A stretch of 61,862 bases of DNA from a virus: positions 1 to 61,862 of IMG/VR virus record IMGVR_UViG_3300042937_000071. One strand, given 5' to 3'. The notes beneath the pieces are model-generated. The model was not told the DNA's origin. It worked only from the letters and a program-made list of their open reading frames with translations, and did no database searches. The position numbers and the translations under genes were made by a program. This document shows, piece after piece, positions 1 through 8,736 of this stretch. How positions within the stretch are numbered: position 1 is the stretch's first letter; each line of letters starts with the position of its first letter.

Positions 1-322
1 CCCCCTTGATGTATCGGATGGTGTTTTCTTTATTAAGGCCGATGGCTCTACTTCTGTAAGCCTAGTTGTCGAGAAGAACGGCACAGCAACTACGACCTCC
101 AGCGTGGCTACTATGGCTAACGATACTTTCGTTCGGCTTGGTTTCTTCTACGATGGTGCGTCTGCAATTGAGTATTCCGTAAATGGAGTAACCAAAGGAA
201 CTTCAGTGACCACCAATCTGGTTGATGACGAAGACTTGACTGTTTCGTTTGCAATCCAAAATGGTGAAGCCGTCGCTAAAACGATGACTGTTGATTACAT
301 CTTCGTTGCGAAGGAGCGTTAA
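1..322 (+). CDS. Virion protein, 3' fragment (5' end cut by window edge)
   Basis: The frame is open from base 2 and reads as the C-terminal 106 residues of the protein encoded at 53591-54283, with only a few substitutions (for example VDDEDL here, PDDEDM there). The ATG at 104 is internal, not a start. The full-length homologue is a beta-rich protein next to the major capsid gene, so this is probably a capsid-surface or head-associated protein. The truncation is caused by the window edge. Its continuation upstream is not present in this strain version. Confidence 0.85.
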   Translation, partial: PLDVSDGVFFIKADGSTSVSLVVEKNGTATTTSSVATMANDTFVRLGFFYDGASAIEYSVNGVTKGTSVTTNLVDDEDLTVSFAIQNGEAVAKTMTVDYIFVAKER

Positions 323-324
323 TC

Positions 325-1494
325 ATGGGCCAATTCAAACCAATGGTCAAAATGATGACCACTGAACCGACCGTTGAGTTAAAACTCAAAAAGGGCGGTC
401 ATGTGAACATGAAAAAAGGCGGTAAAGCCGAGGCTGGTCACAAGAAGATGGCCGATGGTGGTGGTGCTATGGGCGCATTGGCAGGGACTCCAGCCTTAAT
501 TGGCCGTCCTGCCGTCAATGCTCCTGTTCGCGCCCCGGGCAAGCCCTCAATGGCCTCACGCCGCAAGGCAATGATGGCAAAGCCAGCAATGGCCTCCAAA
601 GCGCCAATCGGCAATCCTTCGATGCCTTCAACACCAATGAAAAACGGTGGCGAGTCTAAGGCAACGCACAAGGCTGAAATGTCGAAGATGAAGGGTCTTG
701 AAAAAGAACTGAAGTCTCACGAGTCTAAGCCTGCCAGCAAAGGCCATAAAGGTCTTGCAACTGGTGGTGTTGCACTTGGTCAAGGTGGCTACAAAAAGGG
801 CGGCAATGTCAAGAAGTACGCCAAAGGCGGCGTGGCTGGCAATGGAGTTATTCCTGAGTCTGCTTCTGCAAAAGGCGCTGGCCCTTATCGCAATACTGAG
901 ATGCACACTGCTGAGTACACTGGCAAGTCCAGTGGCAAAACAGGCGGCGTGAAGAACGGTAACGGCGGTGGCTACAAGACTGGCGGCGTTGCTCTAGGCA
1001 ATGGTGGCGGCTACAAAAAAGGTGGTGCCACAAAAAAAGCCTACGCGACGGGGGGTACTGTTGATTCAGGCAAACCCGTCGCGATGCCCCAAGGCTCTAA
1101 AAAGCCTCCAACACCAGTAAGCATCAATCGTCTGACAGGTACTTACAAAAGCGGTGGCAAGGTAACTCCTGCCCAAGGCCGCTTGCAAGCAAACTTCAAA
1201 GCGGAGAACGCTACGGCCATGAAAGAGGCCAAGGCTGATACCAACTTGAAGTACAGCAAGTACCAGAAGATGGCTGATGGTGGTAAGCCAGTGGATTTGT
1301 CCAAAGGTGCATACGATGCTTCTAAAAAGCACAGTATGGAACTAGAGGATGCTTTGAATCCATTGAGCATGGTGAAGGAACTTGCAGGCAAAGCGAAAGA
1401 CTACTTCATGCCCAAGGGTGAAAGTGTGACCAAGACGAAAGAGTCTGTAACGGTTGCACCAGTGCCCAAAAAGCGTGGCGGTGGCGCTTGTTGA
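325..1494 (+). CDS. Lys/Gly-rich KKGG-repeat virion-associated protein
   Basis: 389 residues, strongly basic and low in complexity. It has many short repeats of the type KKGG, YKKGG, AKGG and ADGG, especially at residues 140-260. The N-terminus (MGQFKPMVKMMTTEP) and C-terminus (KKRGGGAC) are nearly identical to the homologue at 54286-55479, while the middle differs. The start codon lies two bases after the preceding stop, with GAAGGAGCG just upstream. I do not recognise a characterised family. The position directly behind the capsid-linked gene and the presence of the same GG motif in several internal virion proteins suggest a structural or internal protein. It is followed by a terminator. 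Confidence 0.75.
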   Translation: MGQFKPMVKMMTTEPTVELKLKKGGHVNMKKGGKAEAGHKKMADGGGAMGALAGTPALIGRPAVNAPVRAPGKPSMASRRKAMMAKPAMASKAPIGNPSMPSTPMKNGGESKATHKAEMSKMKGLEKELKSHESKPASKGHKGLATGGVALGQGGYKKGGNVKKYAKGGVAGNGVIPESASAKGAGPYRNTEMHTAEYTGKSSGKTGGVKNGNGGGYKTGGVALGNGGGYKKGGATKKAYATGGTVDSGKPVAMPQGSKKPPTPVSINRLTGTYKSGGKVTPAQGRLQANFKAENATAMKEAKADTNLKYSKYQKMADGGKPVDLSKGAYDASKKHSMELEDALNPLSMVKELAGKAKDYFMPKGESVTKTKESVTVAPVPKKRGGGAC

Positions 1495-1500
1495 AAACGA

Positions 1501-1524
1501 GTGGGGGCTTCGGCCCCCGCTTTT
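1501..1524 (+). terminator. Rho-independent terminator
   Basis: The stem GGGGGC/GCCCCC closes on a TTCG tetraloop and is followed by TTTT. It sits immediately after the KKGG-repeat gene. The equivalent hairpin is present at 55486-55505 in the other strain version. Confidence 0.8.
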
Positions 1525-1541
1525 AATTTAAGGAATAAGTC

Positions 1542-1946
1542 ATGGCCGATGCAGTCGCAAGTCAAACGCTCATAGATGGTGAGCGGATGGCAATCATGAA
1601 ATTCACCAACCTTTCTGACGGTACTGGTGAAAGCAAAGTTTTGAAGGTAGATGTTTCTGCTTTGACATCAAGTGCATCTGGTTTAGCCTGCACTGGCGTA
1701 ACTATTACAAAAATCCATGCCGCAACGCATGGCTTGGAAGTACAGATTTATTGGGATGCAACCGCAGATGTATTTTGCTGGTGTGTGCCACAAAATTCTC
1801 AATACACGATGGATTTCGATAAGTTCGGCGGTTTGACTAACAACGCAGGCGCTGGCGTAACTGGTGATGTATTGTTCAGCACTGCTGATGCTACTGCTGG
1901 TGACTTCTATACCATCGTCCTTGAGATGGTTAAATCTTACGGTTAA
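1542..1946 (+). CDS. Small virion protein, specific to strain version A
   Basis: 134 residues, preceded by AAGGAATAAGTC as a weak ribosome site. The composition is Thr/Ala/Gly-rich with alternating hydrophobic residues, typical of a small beta-structured capsid decoration or head protein; the opening MADAVASQTLIDGERMAIMK is of a type common near phage capsid genes. No catalytic motif is visible. In the homologous segment the same slot (55530-56309) holds an unrelated 259-residue protein, so this locus has been swapped between strains. The function as decoration protein is an inference from position and composition. Confidence 0.6.
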   Translation: MADAVASQTLIDGERMAIMKFTNLSDGTGESKVLKVDVSALTSSASGLACTGVTITKIHAATHGLEVQIYWDATADVFCWCVPQNSQYTMDFDKFGGLTNNAGAGVTGDVLFSTADATAGDFYTIVLEMVKSYG

Positions 1947-1948
1947 TT

Positions 1949-2473
1949 ATGCCAAGCAAATCACCTGCTCAACATCGTTTGATGGAGGCGGTAGCGCACA
2001 ACCCTGCGTTCGCCAAAAAGACAGGTATCCCTCAAAAAGTCGGCAAAGAGTTTGCCAAGGCTGATAAAGGGAAAGAATTTAAAGGAGGCGGTTTGTATGA
2101 AAACATTCATAAAAAACGCGAAAGAATCGCTGAAGGTTCTGGCGAAAAGATGCGCCGAGTGGGTAGCGAAGGTGCGCCAACGGCTAAAGCCTTCAAAGAA
2201 TCAGCAAAAACCGCCAAATTAAAAGATGGCGGGCCAAGTCTTGCCGTTGGTCGAGGTGAAAAACTTTCGACAAAAGAAGGCGCAGGGCTTACGCAAAAGG
2301 GCCGAGACAAATACAATAGAGAGACTGGGAGCAAGTTAAAGGCTCCACAGCCTCAAGGCGGCGCTCGAAAGGATTCTTTTTGTGCCCGTATGAGTGGCGT
2401 TGTAGAACATTCAAAAGGGGACGCTCCACGCGCCAAGGCATCGCTAAAGCGGTGGGATTGCCCCGGTTGGTAA
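1949..2473 (+). CDS. DUF6321-like basic protein (long form)
   Basis: 174 residues. The C-terminal half carries the pattern GLTQKGRDKYNRETGS, then KAPQPQGGARKDSFCARMSG and a final KRWDCPGW, which I recall as the DUF6321 family of small phage proteins; its function is unknown. The N-terminus begins MPSKSPAQHRLMEAVAHNP. Compared with the 127-residue homologue at 56311-56694 it has about 47 extra residues in the middle (roughly 48-94), a Lys/Glu/Ala-rich stretch that includes KGGGLYENIHKK. Location between head and neck genes suggests a virion or assembly role. Confidence 0.65.
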   Translation: MPSKSPAQHRLMEAVAHNPAFAKKTGIPQKVGKEFAKADKGKEFKGGGLYENIHKKRERIAEGSGEKMRRVGSEGAPTAKAFKESAKTAKLKDGGPSLAVGRGEKLSTKEGAGLTQKGRDKYNRETGSKLKAPQPQGGARKDSFCARMSGVVEHSKGDAPRAKASLKRWDCPGW

Positions 2474-2482
2474 GGAGTCAAA

Positions 2483-3544
2483 ATGGCGTATTCAGGAACC
2501 GTTGGTCAAACCGTCATCAATGTCCAAACATTGATTGATCACGGCGCTCGACGCTGTGGCAAGTTGGCCGAGGAGTTGACCTCTGAGCAGGTTCTGTCAG
2601 CACGCCAGTCTCTTTACTTCCTCTTGTCTGATCTAGGCAACCGAGGCATTCAATTTTGGACAATCACCAAGAAGGTTATTGGCCTAACCCCTGACAAGTA
2701 CATATACGACCTCCCAAAGGGTTCTATTGACCTCTGGAACACGCTATATCGCACGATGAGCCGTCCAAGCGGGTCATACACCACTTCTGCTGGCGGAACC
2801 GTTGCAAACGCGTATGACGGCGATGTAGACACCATTTGCACGCAGACATCAACCAACGGCAACATTTCGGTCAACTACGGCACATCAAACCCCATTTATA
2901 TTGGCTCAATTGGCTTGTTGCCTGCGTCCACTGGGACTTGGTCAATCATTTACGAATATTCAATTGACGGCACAACATGGAAGACTTTGGTTGACCTTGG
3001 CTCTGTTGCTGTTGTGGATAACGAGTGGATTTGGACTGACATCGTTGCAGGCCAGACCGTTCAATACTATCGTTGCCGTGTCTATAACGGCACCACGCTT
3101 TCTGTTCGCGAGTTGTACTTTGGGAACAATTCGCTTGAGGTGCAGATGTCTTCGCTCAACCGTGACGACTACACCAACCTGCCAAACAAAGATTTCACGG
3201 CCAATCAGCCGTATCAGTATTGGTTTAACCGCCAGATTCCAAACCCACAAATCTATATCTGGCCTGTGCCGTCTACTGCTTTTGTGCAGATGACTTGCTG
3301 GTACTCGCGCCAGATTGAGGATGTGGGCGCTTTGACTGACGAGTTGGAAATTCCACAGCGTTGGTATGAGGCTGTGCAGATGATGCTGGCTCACAAGATG
3401 AGCCTCGAACTGCCTCAAGTTGCGATGGATCGCATTGGCTATCTGGAGAAGATGGCCGAGAAACACCTCTACATTGCAGAGCAAGAAGAGCGTGATCGCT
3501 CACCAATTTATTGGGCACCGAACATTTCGGTGTACACAGCGTAA
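2483..3544 (+). CDS. Neck / head-to-tail adaptor-like protein with beta-sandwich insertion
   Basis: 353 residues. Residues 1-85 (TLIDHGARRCGKLAEELTSE...) and 215-353 (YWFNRQIPNPQIYIWPVP; IPQRWYEAVQMMLAHKMSLE) form the helical-plus-beta core expected of gp4/gp11-type tail accessory factors that connect portal to tail. Between them, at about 90-215, lies a Thr/Gly/Asn-rich beta domain (GTWSIIYEYSIDGTTWKTL) resembling discoidin/F5-8C-type carbohydrate-binding modules. The homologue at 56704-57777 keeps the same architecture. The ribosome site is AAGGAG at 2473. Adaptor assignment is by resemblance and context; the insertion's binding role is inferred. Confidence 0.6.
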   Translation: MAYSGTVGQTVINVQTLIDHGARRCGKLAEELTSEQVLSARQSLYFLLSDLGNRGIQFWTITKKVIGLTPDKYIYDLPKGSIDLWNTLYRTMSRPSGSYTTSAGGTVANAYDGDVDTICTQTSTNGNISVNYGTSNPIYIGSIGLLPASTGTWSIIYEYSIDGTTWKTLVDLGSVAVVDNEWIWTDIVAGQTVQYYRCRVYNGTTLSVRELYFGNNSLEVQMSSLNRDDYTNLPNKDFTANQPYQYWFNRQIPNPQIYIWPVPSTAFVQMTCWYSRQIEDVGALTDELEIPQRWYEAVQMMLAHKMSLELPQVAMDRIGYLEKMAEKHLYIAEQEERDRSPIYWAPNISVYTA

Positions 3545-3918
3545 TGCCAATCTTTCTCGACACAACAGGACTGACTTCGATTGCCATCGGTGTATGCGAC
3601 CGATGCAAGATGAAACGCGCCTTTGTGCAACTGGGGCCAGACCCCAACTTCCCCGGGTTACGGGTGTGCGACCAAGGGTGCAGGGATCAATTTGACCCCT
3701 ATCGCCTTGCCGCCCGTAAGACCGAGCGTATCAACCTGCGGTTTCCTCGTCCTGATGTACCTATCGGTGCTGGCGACAATTACCTGATGACTGGCAGTCA
3801 ATCAATGGATGGCACAAGCCAGTTCCAGATTTCGACTGAGCAGAACACACAGACGCCAACATTGACAGGCAACAAAGATACGATTGCGCCGAACCCGCCC
3901 GACAATACGAGTACATAA
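3544..3918 (+). CDS. Zinc-ribbon virion-region protein
   Basis: 124 residues from the ATG that overlaps the preceding stop (TAATG); a further upstream start is not supported because the homologue at 57777 begins at the same place. Residues 15-50 contain CDRC and CDQGC, a four-cysteine zinc-ribbon-like pair separated by FPGLRV. This is followed by the highly conserved DPYRLAARKTERINLRF segment. The C-terminal 50 residues are polar, disordered and poorly conserved between the two versions. Coupled translation with the neck protein suggests it works with it. The exact function is unknown. Confidence 0.65.
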   Translation: MPIFLDTTGLTSIAIGVCDRCKMKRAFVQLGPDPNFPGLRVCDQGCRDQFDPYRLAARKTERINLRFPRPDVPIGAGDNYLMTGSQSMDGTSQFQISTEQNTQTPTLTGNKDTIAPNPPDNTST

Positions 3919-6528
3919 ATGTCAGCACAAGTCGCCATTACCCAACTCCCAACCGCTGGTGCCATAACAGGCACTGAAGCGGTTCCTATCGTCCAAAATG
4001 GCGTGACCGTGCAGACTACGACGGGGGCTATTGCCGCTTCGCCGTCGCAGACTTACACATACCTGACCGTCAATCAAACCCCTCAGTTGCCCAATAGTCG
4101 TTATTTCGGGGCAACCAATGGCTTGTCGATTACTGACGGTGGTGCGCAAGGACTCTTCAATATAAGCACCACAGGCGCTTTATTGTCTTTGGTGAACTCT
4201 GGTACTGGGTTCCAAGTAAAAACCTCCTCTACGGCCATTACAGGCCGTTCTATTGCTGTTACTGGCGTTGGACTGGGAATTACCAACGGCGATGGCATTG
4301 CAGGCAACCCGACAATTGCTTTGGCAGGCCAAGTTTTGTCTTTGGCGAACCTTTCTGGCAATGGTTTGGTGACCGTCAACACGAGCGGGATCATCAATTC
4401 GACCAACATTCTGGGCACCGCAAACCAGATTTCGGTGGCAAATGGGGACGCTGTAAGCGGTGCGCCGACGGTTGCGCTGGCTGATAACGCGATATTGCCC
4501 GGTACCGCCTCGATGACCGTGCCTATTGGCACCACCCTGCAACAGCCTCTTGGCTCTAATGGTCAGTTCCGATTTAACAGCACCACCCAGACTTTTGACG
4601 GTTATTCGGCTGGTACATGGCGACAGTTCTCTCTGTCTGGCGGTGTAACGACCTTCAGTGGTGGTTCTACTGGCCTGACACCAAACACCCCAACTGGTGG
4701 TGCTGTGACCCTCGCTGGCACGCTGATTGTGCCCAATGGCGGTACAGGGGCCACAAGTTTGCTTGGCTATGTCTATGGCAACGGCACGGCCTCCATGACG
4801 GCCTCGACCACCATACCAACGACTGACTTGAGCGGTGTGATCACCAATGCTCAATTGCAAAACAGTTCTGTGACTTACAACGGCGTGACCGTTGCTCTTG
4901 GCGCGTCGGGCACGATTACAGCGACCGCATCAAATCCTTTGACAATTGGCACAGGTTTGACTGGCTCGTCCTACAATGGCTCCGCGCCCGTCACCATCAC
5001 GATTGACTCTACTGTTGCCACCTTGACTGGTGCGCAAACGCTCACAAACAAAACGATGAGCGGTGCAAGCAACACCTTTACAAACATTCCAAACGGCGCG
5101 TTGGACAACAGCACCATCTCTGGTGTGGCGCTGGGTTCCAACTTGTTTGCGTTGACCATCGGCACTGGCCTGACTGGCTCTTCGTACAACGGCTCTGGCG
5201 CTGTGACTGTTGCGATTGACTCGACCGTCGTGACATTGACAGGCACTCAGACACTGACTGGCAAGTCCATGTCTGGCTCGACCAACACATTTACAAACCT
5301 GCCAAACAGTGCGCTGACCAACAACTCGATCACGCTGGGCACAACCAATGTGGCGCTTGGCGGTACAAGCCTGACCCTTGGTGGATTGACTTCGGTTACG
5401 GTCACCCAAGACCCAGTAAGCAATTTCCAGTTGGCGACTAAGCAGTATGTTGATACCTTGGTTGCCTCTGGCATTCATTTCCATACGCCTGTTCGCGTCG
5501 AGTCTCCAACTCCGCTGAATGCGACCTACAACCAACCCGGGGGTGCTGGAGATGGCGTAGGCGCAACATTGACCAATGCAGGCACCCAAGCCGCTTTGGT
5601 GATCGACGGCGTAACCGTTGCGGTCAATGACCGCGTGCTGGTTTACACACAAACAAACGCCACTCAAAACGGCGTCTATGTGGTGACTGACACAGGCTCT
5701 GTTTCAACAAACTGGATTCTGACTCGCTCATCTGATACCAATACCTACGGGATTGTTGGCCCAACCACACTGAGCGAAGGCTCGACCTTCTTTGTTCAGC
5801 AAGGCACAACTGGTGCTGGTGAGACCTACACCTGCAATACGCAGGGTGTGATCGTTTTTGGTACGACCAACATCAATTTCGTGCAGATCAGTTCTACGCA
5901 GATTTATTCCGCAGGCACTGGTTTGACATTGTCTGGCACGCAGTTCAGCATCAGCAACACTGCTGTGACTGCTGGCGCATACGGTTCTGCATCGTCTGTT
6001 GGCACATTCACTGTGAATGCTCAAGGTCAGTTGACCTTGGCATCTAGCACCGCGATTGCAATCAACGGCAACCAGATTACCTCTGGCACTGTGGGTTCTG
6101 CGTACATCAGCGGCTCTTACACTGGCATCACAGGTGTTGGCACGCTGACCGTAGGCGCATGGAACGCTTCAACAATTGACGCAGGCTTTGGTGGAACAGG
6201 AATATCTACCTACACTGGTGGTGACTTGTTGTACGCCTCTGGAACCACAACGCTTGCCAAGTTGGGTATCGGCGCGGCCAATTATGTGCTGACCTCGTCT
6301 GGCACTGCTCCTCAGTATGTTGCTCAGTCAACCCTGTCTGTTGGCTCTGCGACAAACGCAACAAACGCAACGAATACCGCAATTACGGCTGACTCGACAA
6401 ATGCAACAAATTACCTAACTTTTGTCAATGCTACTACTGGAAATCTGGGGCAATTGGTAAACTCATCAATAACTTGCAATCCATCGACTGGCAAATTAAC
6501 AGGCGGGATCGCTGGAGGAACTTTCTAA
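3919..6528 (+). CDS. Tail fibre protein (version A)
   Basis: 869 residues, rich in Thr, Ser, Gly and Asn and almost free of charged residues. The N-terminus (ITQLPTAGAITGTEAVPIV) is a common phage fibre attachment segment. Degenerate repeats follow: TIGTGLTGSSYNGSAPVTI occurs twice, with TLTGAQTLTNKTMSG-type units. Residues 505-655 are a conserved domain (QLATKQYVDTLVASGIHFHTP to FGTTNINFVQIS) shared almost unchanged with 58118-60769. Like that homologue it ends in GGTF. It starts directly after the previous stop. It is expected to be a trimeric receptor-binding or connecting fibre. Confidence 0.85.
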   Translation: MSAQVAITQLPTAGAITGTEAVPIVQNGVTVQTTTGAIAASPSQTYTYLTVNQTPQLPNSRYFGATNGLSITDGGAQGLFNISTTGALLSLVNSGTGFQVKTSSTAITGRSIAVTGVGLGITNGDGIAGNPTIALAGQVLSLANLSGNGLVTVNTSGIINSTNILGTANQISVANGDAVSGAPTVALADNAILPGTASMTVPIGTTLQQPLGSNGQFRFNSTTQTFDGYSAGTWRQFSLSGGVTTFSGGSTGLTPNTPTGGAVTLAGTLIVPNGGTGATSLLGYVYGNGTASMTASTTIPTTDLSGVITNAQLQNSSVTYNGVTVALGASGTITATASNPLTIGTGLTGSSYNGSAPVTITIDSTVATLTGAQTLTNKTMSGASNTFTNIPNGALDNSTISGVALGSNLFALTIGTGLTGSSYNGSGAVTVAIDSTVVTLTGTQTLTGKSMSGSTNTFTNLPNSALTNNSITLGTTNVALGGTSLTLGGLTSVTVTQDPVSNFQLATKQYVDTLVASGIHFHTPVRVESPTPLNATYNQPGGAGDGVGATLTNAGTQAALVIDGVTVAVNDRVLVYTQTNATQNGVYVVTDTGSVSTNWILTRSSDTNTYGIVGPTTLSEGSTFFVQQGTTGAGETYTCNTQGVIVFGTTNINFVQISSTQIYSAGTGLTLSGTQFSISNTAVTAGAYGSASSVGTFTVNAQGQLTLASSTAIAINGNQITSGTVGSAYISGSYTGITGVGTLTVGAWNASTIDAGFGGTGISTYTGGDLLYASGTTTLAKLGIGAANYVLTSSGTAPQYVAQSTLSVGSATNATNATNTAITADSTNATNYLTFVNATTGNLGQLVNSSITCNPSTGKLTGGIAGGTF

Positions 6529-7629
6529 ATGTCACAAGCAGGATATACACCAATTCAACTGTACTACAGCACCACTGCGCTTGCTGTACCGACTGCTGGC
6601 AATCTTGCTGATGGCGAGTTGGCGCTCAACATCACTGACGGCAAGTTGTACTACAAAGACGGCGGCACGGTAAAACTGCTGGCCTCCAACGGTGGCTCAA
6701 GCCCTGTAACCTCGTTCCAGACTTCTTTAGGTGGCTTGACCCCATCCACGGCCACAACTGGCGTGGTGACCCTTGCAGGCACCTTGAACACCACTTCTGG
6801 TGGTACGGGCCTGACTTCATACACCGCTGGTGATCTGTCCTACTATGCGACGGGCACCACTCTGACCAAACTAGGCATTGGCTCTGCTGGTCAGATTTTG
6901 ACTTCGACTGGTGCCGCTCCGCAGTGGTCTACGCTGTCTGGCGTGGCTGTGACGACTTTCTCTGCTGGCACGACTGGATTGACTCCTGCGTCAGCAACTT
7001 CTGGCGCAATTACTTTGGCTGGCACTTTGGTGGTGTCAAACGGTGGCACTGGGTTGACCAGTTTGACCGCTGGCTACATTCCTTTTGGTGCTGGTACTTC
7101 TGCCTTTGGTAACTCTGCAAACCTGTTCTGGGACTCTGCAAACAACCGATTTGGTGTTGGCACTTCGTCCCCTGCGGTGACGGTGTCAATTTCCGCAACT
7201 GATGCGATTTTGTTGCCTGTCGGAACGACTGGTCAGCGCCCAACTGGCGCGACTGGTTATCTGCGATTCAACACAACGACTGCCGCTTTTGAGGGCTACA
7301 ACGGCACCTCTTGGACTTCTGTAGGTGGCGCGAATGTCACCAATGACACCACGACAGCGACGGCTCTGTATCCGCTCTTTGCAAATGTGACCACGGGCGC
7401 GGCGACCAATGTCTACACCTCAAACGCAAAACTGCTCTACACCCCATCAAATGGCGAATTGCAGTCTGCTGAGTTGTACGCAAACAATGGCGTGCTTACC
7501 CATGCGAATCAAGTTTCTACAAGTTACACCGTCCCAACGAATGCAAATGTGATTACGGTTGGCCCTTGGACAGTTGCGTCTGGCGCTACTTTCACTCTGC
7601 CTTCTGGTAGCCGTCAAGTTCTTCTGTAA
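6529..7629 (+). CDS. Second tail fibre protein (version A)
   Basis: 366 residues, starting on the base after the preceding fibre stop. The N-terminus (YTPIQLYYSTTALAVPTAGN, then GELALNITDGKLYYKD) is a frequently seen fibre entry domain. It is followed by GGTGLTSYTAGD-type repeats, an AFEGYNGTSWTSVGGANVTND motif, and a C-terminal strand region ending FTLPSGSRQVLL. The C-terminal coding sequence from base 7555 on is identical to that of 60770-61810, whereas the rest is diverged. A short linker with AAGGAT precedes the next fibre gene. Confidence 0.8.
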   Translation: MSQAGYTPIQLYYSTTALAVPTAGNLADGELALNITDGKLYYKDGGTVKLLASNGGSSPVTSFQTSLGGLTPSTATTGVVTLAGTLNTTSGGTGLTSYTAGDLSYYATGTTLTKLGIGSAGQILTSTGAAPQWSTLSGVAVTTFSAGTTGLTPASATSGAITLAGTLVVSNGGTGLTSLTAGYIPFGAGTSAFGNSANLFWDSANNRFGVGTSSPAVTVSISATDAILLPVGTTGQRPTGATGYLRFNTTTAAFEGYNGTSWTSVGGANVTNDTTTATALYPLFANVTTGAATNVYTSNAKLLYTPSNGELQSAELYANNGVLTHANQVSTSYTVPTNANVITVGPWTVASGATFTLPSGSRQVLL

Positions 7630-7681
7630 GGATAAAAAATGTCAACGATACGCGCAGGAACAACTACTACAACCGCCCTAC
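7555..7681. repeat. 127-bp exact direct repeat (first copy)
   Basis: Every base from 7555 to 7681 is identical to 61736-61862; the base before (7554 T versus 61735 C) differs, and the second copy ends at the window edge. It spans the 3' end of one fibre gene and the start of the next. An overlap of exactly 127 bases at a contig end is what a k=127 assembly graph produces. Confidence 0.95.
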
Positions 7682-8736
7682 AGACTACGGGCGACACAAC
7701 TGGCAATATTGTTTTGCAACCAGATTCTGGGATTGCATCTATCAGCGCAACTGGCGCTTTAACAATTCCCGTTGGAACAACCGCTCAACGACCAGCAAGT
7801 CCTGCCTCTGGTATGACTCGCATGAACACTACGACTGGCTTTCCAGAGTGGTATGACACAGTCACATCTAATTGGGTGCAATTTAACAGCGCCCCAACTT
7901 ATACGATTGAGTATTTGAATGTTGCTGGTGGTGCAGGAGGCGGAAATAATGCAGGTGGTCATGCAGGTGGTGGCGGTGGTGCTGGCGGTTATTTGGCGAC
8001 ATCTGTATCTGGCGTATCACCATCACAGACATATACGATTGTTGTTGGAGCGGGTGGGGCAGGTGGTGGAACAAGCGGAACTGGACAAGGTTTTAATGGA
8101 ACAAACTCATCTATTTCAGGCCCCGCTATATCATCAACCTCAACAGGAGGTGGAGGTGGTGGTGGTGTAAATAACTTTGTACCCGGCACTGCTGGCGGCT
8201 CTGGTGGCGGCGGTTCTGGTCGTGGAAATACGGCTGGAGGTGCTGGAACTGTAGGTCAAGGTTTTGCTGGTGGATTTTCAGACCCAGACAACGCACCCGG
8301 TGAAAACGCTGGTGGTGGAGGTGGTGGTGCATCCGCAGTAGGTAGCAATGGTCAATGGAATAACGGTGGTATTGCTCGTGGTGGCGATGGCGGTAATGGT
8401 TTGAATTGGCAATCACTAGGTACTTACTATGCAGGCGGTGGTGGTGGCGGAGTTTCAAGCAACCAACCGGGCGCAACTTATCAAAACTCTTCTGGCGGTT
8501 TAGGTGGGGGAGGTACAGGTGGTACAGGCAACATGAATGGAATGACCGCAGGAACCGCCAATACTGGTGGTGGAGGTGGTGGCACTGGAGAGTCGGGAAA
8601 CGGAGCCGCAGGCGGTTCTGGTATTGTGATTCTTCGCTATTTATCAGCAAGCCAGCGAGGAAATGGGGGAACTGTGACAAATTCTGGTGGATATTACTAT
8701 CACACCTTTACGACTAGCGGGACTTACACATCGTGA
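7639..8736 (+). CDS. Glycine-rich tail fibre adhesin 1
   Basis: 365 residues. Residues 1-90 are a beta-type attachment region with the motif GTTAQRPASPASGMTRMNTTT, shared with the paralogue at 9349. Residues 95-335 are dominated by Gly runs (GGGGGAGGY, GGGGGGGV) separated by short variable segments. The last 30 residues (RGNGGTVTNSGGYYYHTFTTSGTYTS) close the domain. The architecture matches polyglycine adhesins that tip phage tail fibres, in which stacked glycine helices display variable loops. Two paralogues follow at 9349 and 10845. The receptor is unknown. Confidence 0.8.
   Translation: MSTIRAGTTTTTALQTTGDTTGNIVLQPDSGIASISATGALTIPVGTTAQRPASPASGMTRMNTTTGFPEWYDTVTSNWVQFNSAPTYTIEYLNVAGGAGGGNNAGGHAGGGGGAGGYLATSVSGVSPSQTYTIVVGAGGAGGGTSGTGQGFNGTNSSISGPAISSTSTGGGGGGGVNNFVPGTAGGSGGGGSGRGNTAGGAGTVGQGFAGGFSDPDNAPGENAGGGGGGASAVGSNGQWNNGGIARGGDGGNGLNWQSLGTYYAGGGGGGVSSNQPGATYQNSSGGLGGGGTGGTGNMNGMTAGTANTGGGGGGTGESGNGAAGGSGIVILRYLSASQRGNGGTVTNSGGYYYHTFTTSGTYTS

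Noticed and set aside
104-322. Independent 72-codon gene
   Set aside because: It is the in-frame tail of a larger protein open from base 2, as shown by its homologue at 53591-54283.
4930-5667. Long minus-strand ORF (245 codons) under the tail fibre gene
   Set aside because: Cys/His/Arg-rich composition typical of antisense frames; the plus-strand fibre is clearly coding.
1-7681. A true 7.7-kb gene duplication within one genome
   Set aside because: The right boundary is an exact 127-base overlap at the contig end and divergence is mostly synonymous across essential head and fibre genes; a strain-haplotype overlap explains this more simply. Not fully excluded without reads.
7989-8189. Proline-run ORFs on the minus strand opposite glycine-rich adhesins
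   Set aside because: Poly-Pro is the automatic antisense reading of poly-Gly codons; no independent support.
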